Positions 62,201-64,000 of a stretch of DNA of 64,000 bases are shown here, one piece after another. The stretch's first letter is position 1; every line of letters starts with the position of its first letter. The position numbers and the translations under genes were made by a program. Source of the stretch: Oscillospiraceae bacterium (GTDB lineage Bacteria; Bacillota; Clostridia; Oscillospirales; Ruminococcaceae); contig JAFXGY010000048.1 in the NCBI GenBank assembly GCA_017536625.1, positions 1-64,000 of the forward strand, read 5' to 3'. The notes beneath the pieces were generated by a model. The model had not been told where the DNA came from. It made no database searches and saw only the letters and a list, made by a program, of their open reading frames with translations.

Positions 62201-64000
62201 ATTCCGGACACAACATCACAGTAATCGATATTCCTTCCTGGAGCATTGCGTATTCCGTTCCGACCCAGGGTTATCCCCAGACCACCGGAACCCTTACAAC
62301 CTATTACGAAAAGATCGACGGTTACGTTTACGTATATTTCTTCGATAACTTCACCCCCGGAAAACTCCGCGTTCTTGCGGATAAACCCGGAATGACCGAA
62401 CCGCTTAAAACCATCGAAGAAACCACCAACGGAAAAACCTATGAGGTTGGTTACAGCGTTTTTGAACCTACCGGAAAACTTGCCCAATACTGCATCTGCA
62501 CCCCGATTATCGATGAAGACGGCACCCTTTATTTCAAAAACGACAGCGCAAACCTTTTTGCGGTGGGCTCCGCCGTTGAATATATCGAAGTCACCAAAAA
62601 CCCGGATAAGATGAGCTATAAACCCGGCGAAGTTTTTGACCCCACCGGAATGGAAGTTACCGCGTATTACTATAACGGAACAGAGCGCGACATTACGGAT
62701 TATGTAACCTGGTTCGCCGAACCTCTTACCGAAGAGAACGAAAACTTTATGATTGTTTTCGAAAACGTCGGCGGCGATGTAAAACCTTTCGATACCATCG
62801 AACTTTCCATCAGCAGCGGTTTTGTTGAGCTTATTCCAGAAAAAGAACCGACTAAAACCAAAATAAGACTCAACGACACCGTAAAATTCGATAACACAAT
62901 CGATACCCCGGAAACCTTCTTTGTAAAAGACCCCAAGGGCGGCGTTTTCTATGTGGGAATCCTTTCCGATATGGAATACGATGACTTTGAACTCCATGCA
63001 AGCGGCTACATCAAAGGTCAGCTTATCGATTTCGACCCGGAAAAATACCGCAGCATCGGCGAAACCTATTGCGTATATAACAGCCTTACCGGAGAAATCG
63101 CCGAAAACGTTCTTTCTTCCGGAGCGGGAATCCGTCCCGATAACAAAGCGGAAGGAATGACCTATGAAAAAGCTGTAAAACTTGCAAAGCATCTTAACGA
63201 CGAAAACAAGGTCACCTATTACAAAGTAAAATGCGAACAGACCGTTTATGTTGCAAAAATAACCGTTCCGGAAAATTACAGCACCGCATATAAATCCGGT
63301 ACATATAAAATCACCGCGGAAAAAGACGGCGTTAAATATTCCAGCGCGGAAAACAAAATCGTCACCGACGTTTCTATTTTTGAGTATGAATACCTCAAAT
63401 GGGCAACAGCGAACGATGAAGTCGAAGTCATGGAAGAGGACGCAAGAGGATATTCTTCCTATCTCAGCGATAAATACGGCTACGGAGATGAGAAATATGC
63501 TCCGCCCCTTTGGGAAAAACCCACTGTTGTTTCCACCACCGCTTTCCGCGCCGTAAGAGGGAAGAAAATGGTCCTTGCCTGCGGAGAAGGAGTTAAAATC
63601 ACAATTCCGGAAATCAGCACAATGCAAAGAGGAATTAACTTCATTTATAAAAACACCGTGGGCGAACTTGATGAGGAAAAGAAAACCACCGTTTACAGCC
63701 TCAATTTCTTCGGAAAACAGCCGGTTCAGAGCGATTTTACTATCGAATGGAAACTCGGAGTAAACGCCTTTGAACTTCGTGAAAGTTTTAAAATCAAGGT
63801 AGAGGAAGAGGACATCATCACTTACTATATTCTTAAAGACGGAAAATATTTCGACGAATTCACAGTCGATTATATGACCGACGATTTGAATGAAGATATC
63901 ACCATCACCCTTGAAAACGAAGGCGGCACCACTCTTGGCAATTACACAATTACAACCAAAAAACCTGCGGATGCGGATTCTGCCGATGATTCCGAGGAAA
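59254..64000 (+). CDS. giant secreted protein with Ig-like and PQQ-type propeller domains (partial)
   Basis: At least 1582 residues, open to the window edge. Signal peptide 1-28 (cleavage after AMA). Residues about 29-305: beta-rich unrecognised region, Trp/Tyr-rich, possibly DUF4430-like. About 310-385: Big_2 Ig-like domain (LSLDKTALSITEGKTAAITA). About 386-600: cadherin-like beta-sandwich repeats. About 660-1110: PQQ-like propeller (DDYLYCYAGKTIMKID and GLIFVGLNNGTVQAFNAETL). About 1110-1190: Ig-like domain (MSYKPGEVFDPTGMEV). AGGAGGAG precedes the ATG. Controlled by the B12 riboswitch, so probably used when cobalamin is scarce, perhaps to capture corrinoids at the surface; that is inference. 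The 1097-codon open frame on its minus strand is a shadow. Confidence 0.85.
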   Translation, partial: MKNIFKKALSFFLAVIMTVGMFPVTAMAEEQYVYFSISLDDKFLEGSDGTVMARVPVAVSELENIKLSDYGLSEYAVDKNGDGKEDITALHLDLYAHDKYCERNGKEIAEQVQGAPGSLYFTSFWSGHDCNLNYYVNGEYPLNAELSESWGYSVGATADVIAVNPGDFVDIILMNSWNFCWDSFGGFHYFIDENGSISHKFAANVGEEISFNIGRAYGNLMMGGMTEIVPETNGLTLYYSKDKTDMLSGGGNTVFDDDYDGTVSVTFPEAGTWYVWVPGMYGMEYPDEIVSGPAFAEVTVTGEAEPEITLSLDKTALSITEGKTAAITATVVPEEKASEIEWFSSDETVATVENGVVTAASKGEATVTAKIGDVSAECQVTVTELALYLSELSFSETATDEFFEMSPELGNKIFGYDVKVQDSINRIFIKAKLSGDAPEGSAITAKFIETKGTEQVINVKSGNEKGVLLTRALNKGTVGNTVTLEVGAEGDIQTYTIELKRTPSLTGLSAADLGGNAISFNEKFAVSTTEYTASTGEEKIAVTGVPYDESYTVTYNGSEDNVVSLSEGENIIAVTVKNAEGFEKTYKLKITKLAKAKITFSVNPKNALVYISDKFNKGVPANANGEFELLEGETYTYNATAFGYIGKTAEYVPSGDALVMVNLEKAPAVSFKEYDSSWPFFGLNNNNNMVIDRPTPVVKEETALYWANKIGTGYDYGATGVPILVDDYLYCYAGKTIMKIDKISGEIIQTGKMTGGSSAYAICSLTYAEGLIFVGLNNGTVQAFNAETLESVWLYKDPLKGQPNAQITYSDGYVYTGFWNSEDGEAAYVALSITDENPEETDEAKIASWRHIQKGGFYWAGAYIEGDYLYIGTDDGEDGYQTGFAHLLSINKHTGKVVDDVTMPNVGDIRSSINQTGGKLYFTSKGGYFYEAEYNPKTGDIGNLRFIELQNGNNGVPMSTSTPTVYNGRAYIGVSGKGQFSAYSGHNITVIDIPSWSIAYSVPTQGYPQTTGTLTTYYEKIDGYVYVYFFDNFTPGKLRVLADKPGMTEPLKTIEETTNGKTYEVGYSVFEPTGKLAQYCICTPIIDEDGTLYFKNDSANLFAVGSAVEYIEVTKNPDKMSYKPGEVFDPTGMEVTAYYYNGTERDITDYVTWFAEPLTEENENFMIVFENVGGDVKPFDTIELSISSGFVELIPEKEPTKTKIRLNDTVKFDNTIDTPETFFVKDPKGGVFYVGILSDMEYDDFELHASGYIKGQLIDFDPEKYRSIGETYCVYNSLTGEIAENVLSSGAGIRPDNKAEGMTYEKAVKLAKHLNDENKVTYYKVKCEQTVYVAKITVPENYSTAYKSGTYKITAEKDGVKYSSAENKIVTDVSIFEYEYLKWATANDEVEVMEEDARGYSSYLSDKYGYGDEKYAPPLWEKPTVVSTTAFRAVRGKKMVLACGEGVKITIPEISTMQRGINFIYKNTVGELDEEKKTTVYSLNFFGKQPVQSDFTIEWKLGVNAFELRESFKIKVEEEDIITYYILKDGKYFDEFTVDYMTDDLNEDITITLENEGGTTLGNYTITTKKPADADSADDSEE

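Noticed and set aside
60334..63627. Open frame of 1097 codons on the minus strand
   Set aside because: It mirrors the plus-strand surface-protein gene, which has a signal peptide, domains and a riboswitch leader. The minus frame has a Phe/Cys/Gly-rich composition typical of an antisense shadow.

Overview
The window looks like a chromosomal segment of a gut-type Clostridia (Oscillospirales/Ruminococcaceae-like Firmicutes). Evidence: a HydABC-type NADH/ferredoxin [FeFe]-hydrogenase, a cysteine T-box, a small SRP RNA beside dnaX-ybaB-recR, a DUF4317 gene, a clostridial-type tmRNA and an acyl-ACP thioesterase. The family-level placement is an inference. The core (about 0.7-35.2 kb and from 57.98 kb on) has moderate GC. 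The block at 35.4-57.7 kb is visibly more AT-rich, at least in its defence genes, and has a different gene content.

Layout. 0.7-8.5 kb: LMW phosphotyrosine phosphatase, adenosine deaminase, proC, then the minus-strand hydCBA operon with a promoter and candidate Rex (NADH-sensing) operators. 8.8-16.8 kb: surface protein with InlB-type repeats, tRNA-Leu(UAA), acyl-ACP thioesterase, cysS and cysE behind a Cys T-box, a D,D-carboxypeptidase and a DUF378 membrane protein. 17.1-28.9 kb: tgt, a two-ended copper ATPase, a lipoprotein, an MBOAT/DHHW acetylation pair, cca, DUF4317 and small genes. 28.9-35.2 kb: tRNA-Leu(GAG), a class B penicillin-binding protein that seems to start at ACG, a Cys-rich membrane protein, SRP RNA, dnaX, ybaB, recR, smpB and ssrA.

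35.3-57.7 kb is an accessory island directly after ssrA. It begins with a compact operon of a type II Thoeris-like 2TM-macro effector, a UmuD-like S24 autoprotease and a ThsB-like TIR protein. Its promoter has a LexA/SOS-box-like palindrome just upstream. Then come an XRE regulator with a 32-bp perfect palindrome and a type I restriction operon (hsdM-hsdS-hsdR) extended by a GIY-YIG/modified-base-reader protein and a TIR protein. The rest looks like an integrative mobilizable element: TnpV cassette, DUF4143 ATPase, sigma-like protein, candidate oriT, MobC, relaxase, ParB, an orphan zinc-metalloprotease and a large serine recombinase. 58-64 kb returns to core-like sequence: an AraC/GyrI-type regulator, a cobalamin riboswitch with its terminator, and the start of a giant secreted beta-propeller/Ig-domain protein that runs off the window.

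The core intergenic regions up to 34.3 kb are packed with a dispersed two-hairpin repeat family. Its outer frame is conserved while the inner hairpin changes sequence but stays self-complementary. Copies have entered coding sequence (copA linker, cysE C-terminus, the last codons of the phosphatase). I saw none inside the island, which supports recent acquisition. The strongest candidate for an undescribed system is the SOS-linked Thoeris operon with an embedded autoprotease.
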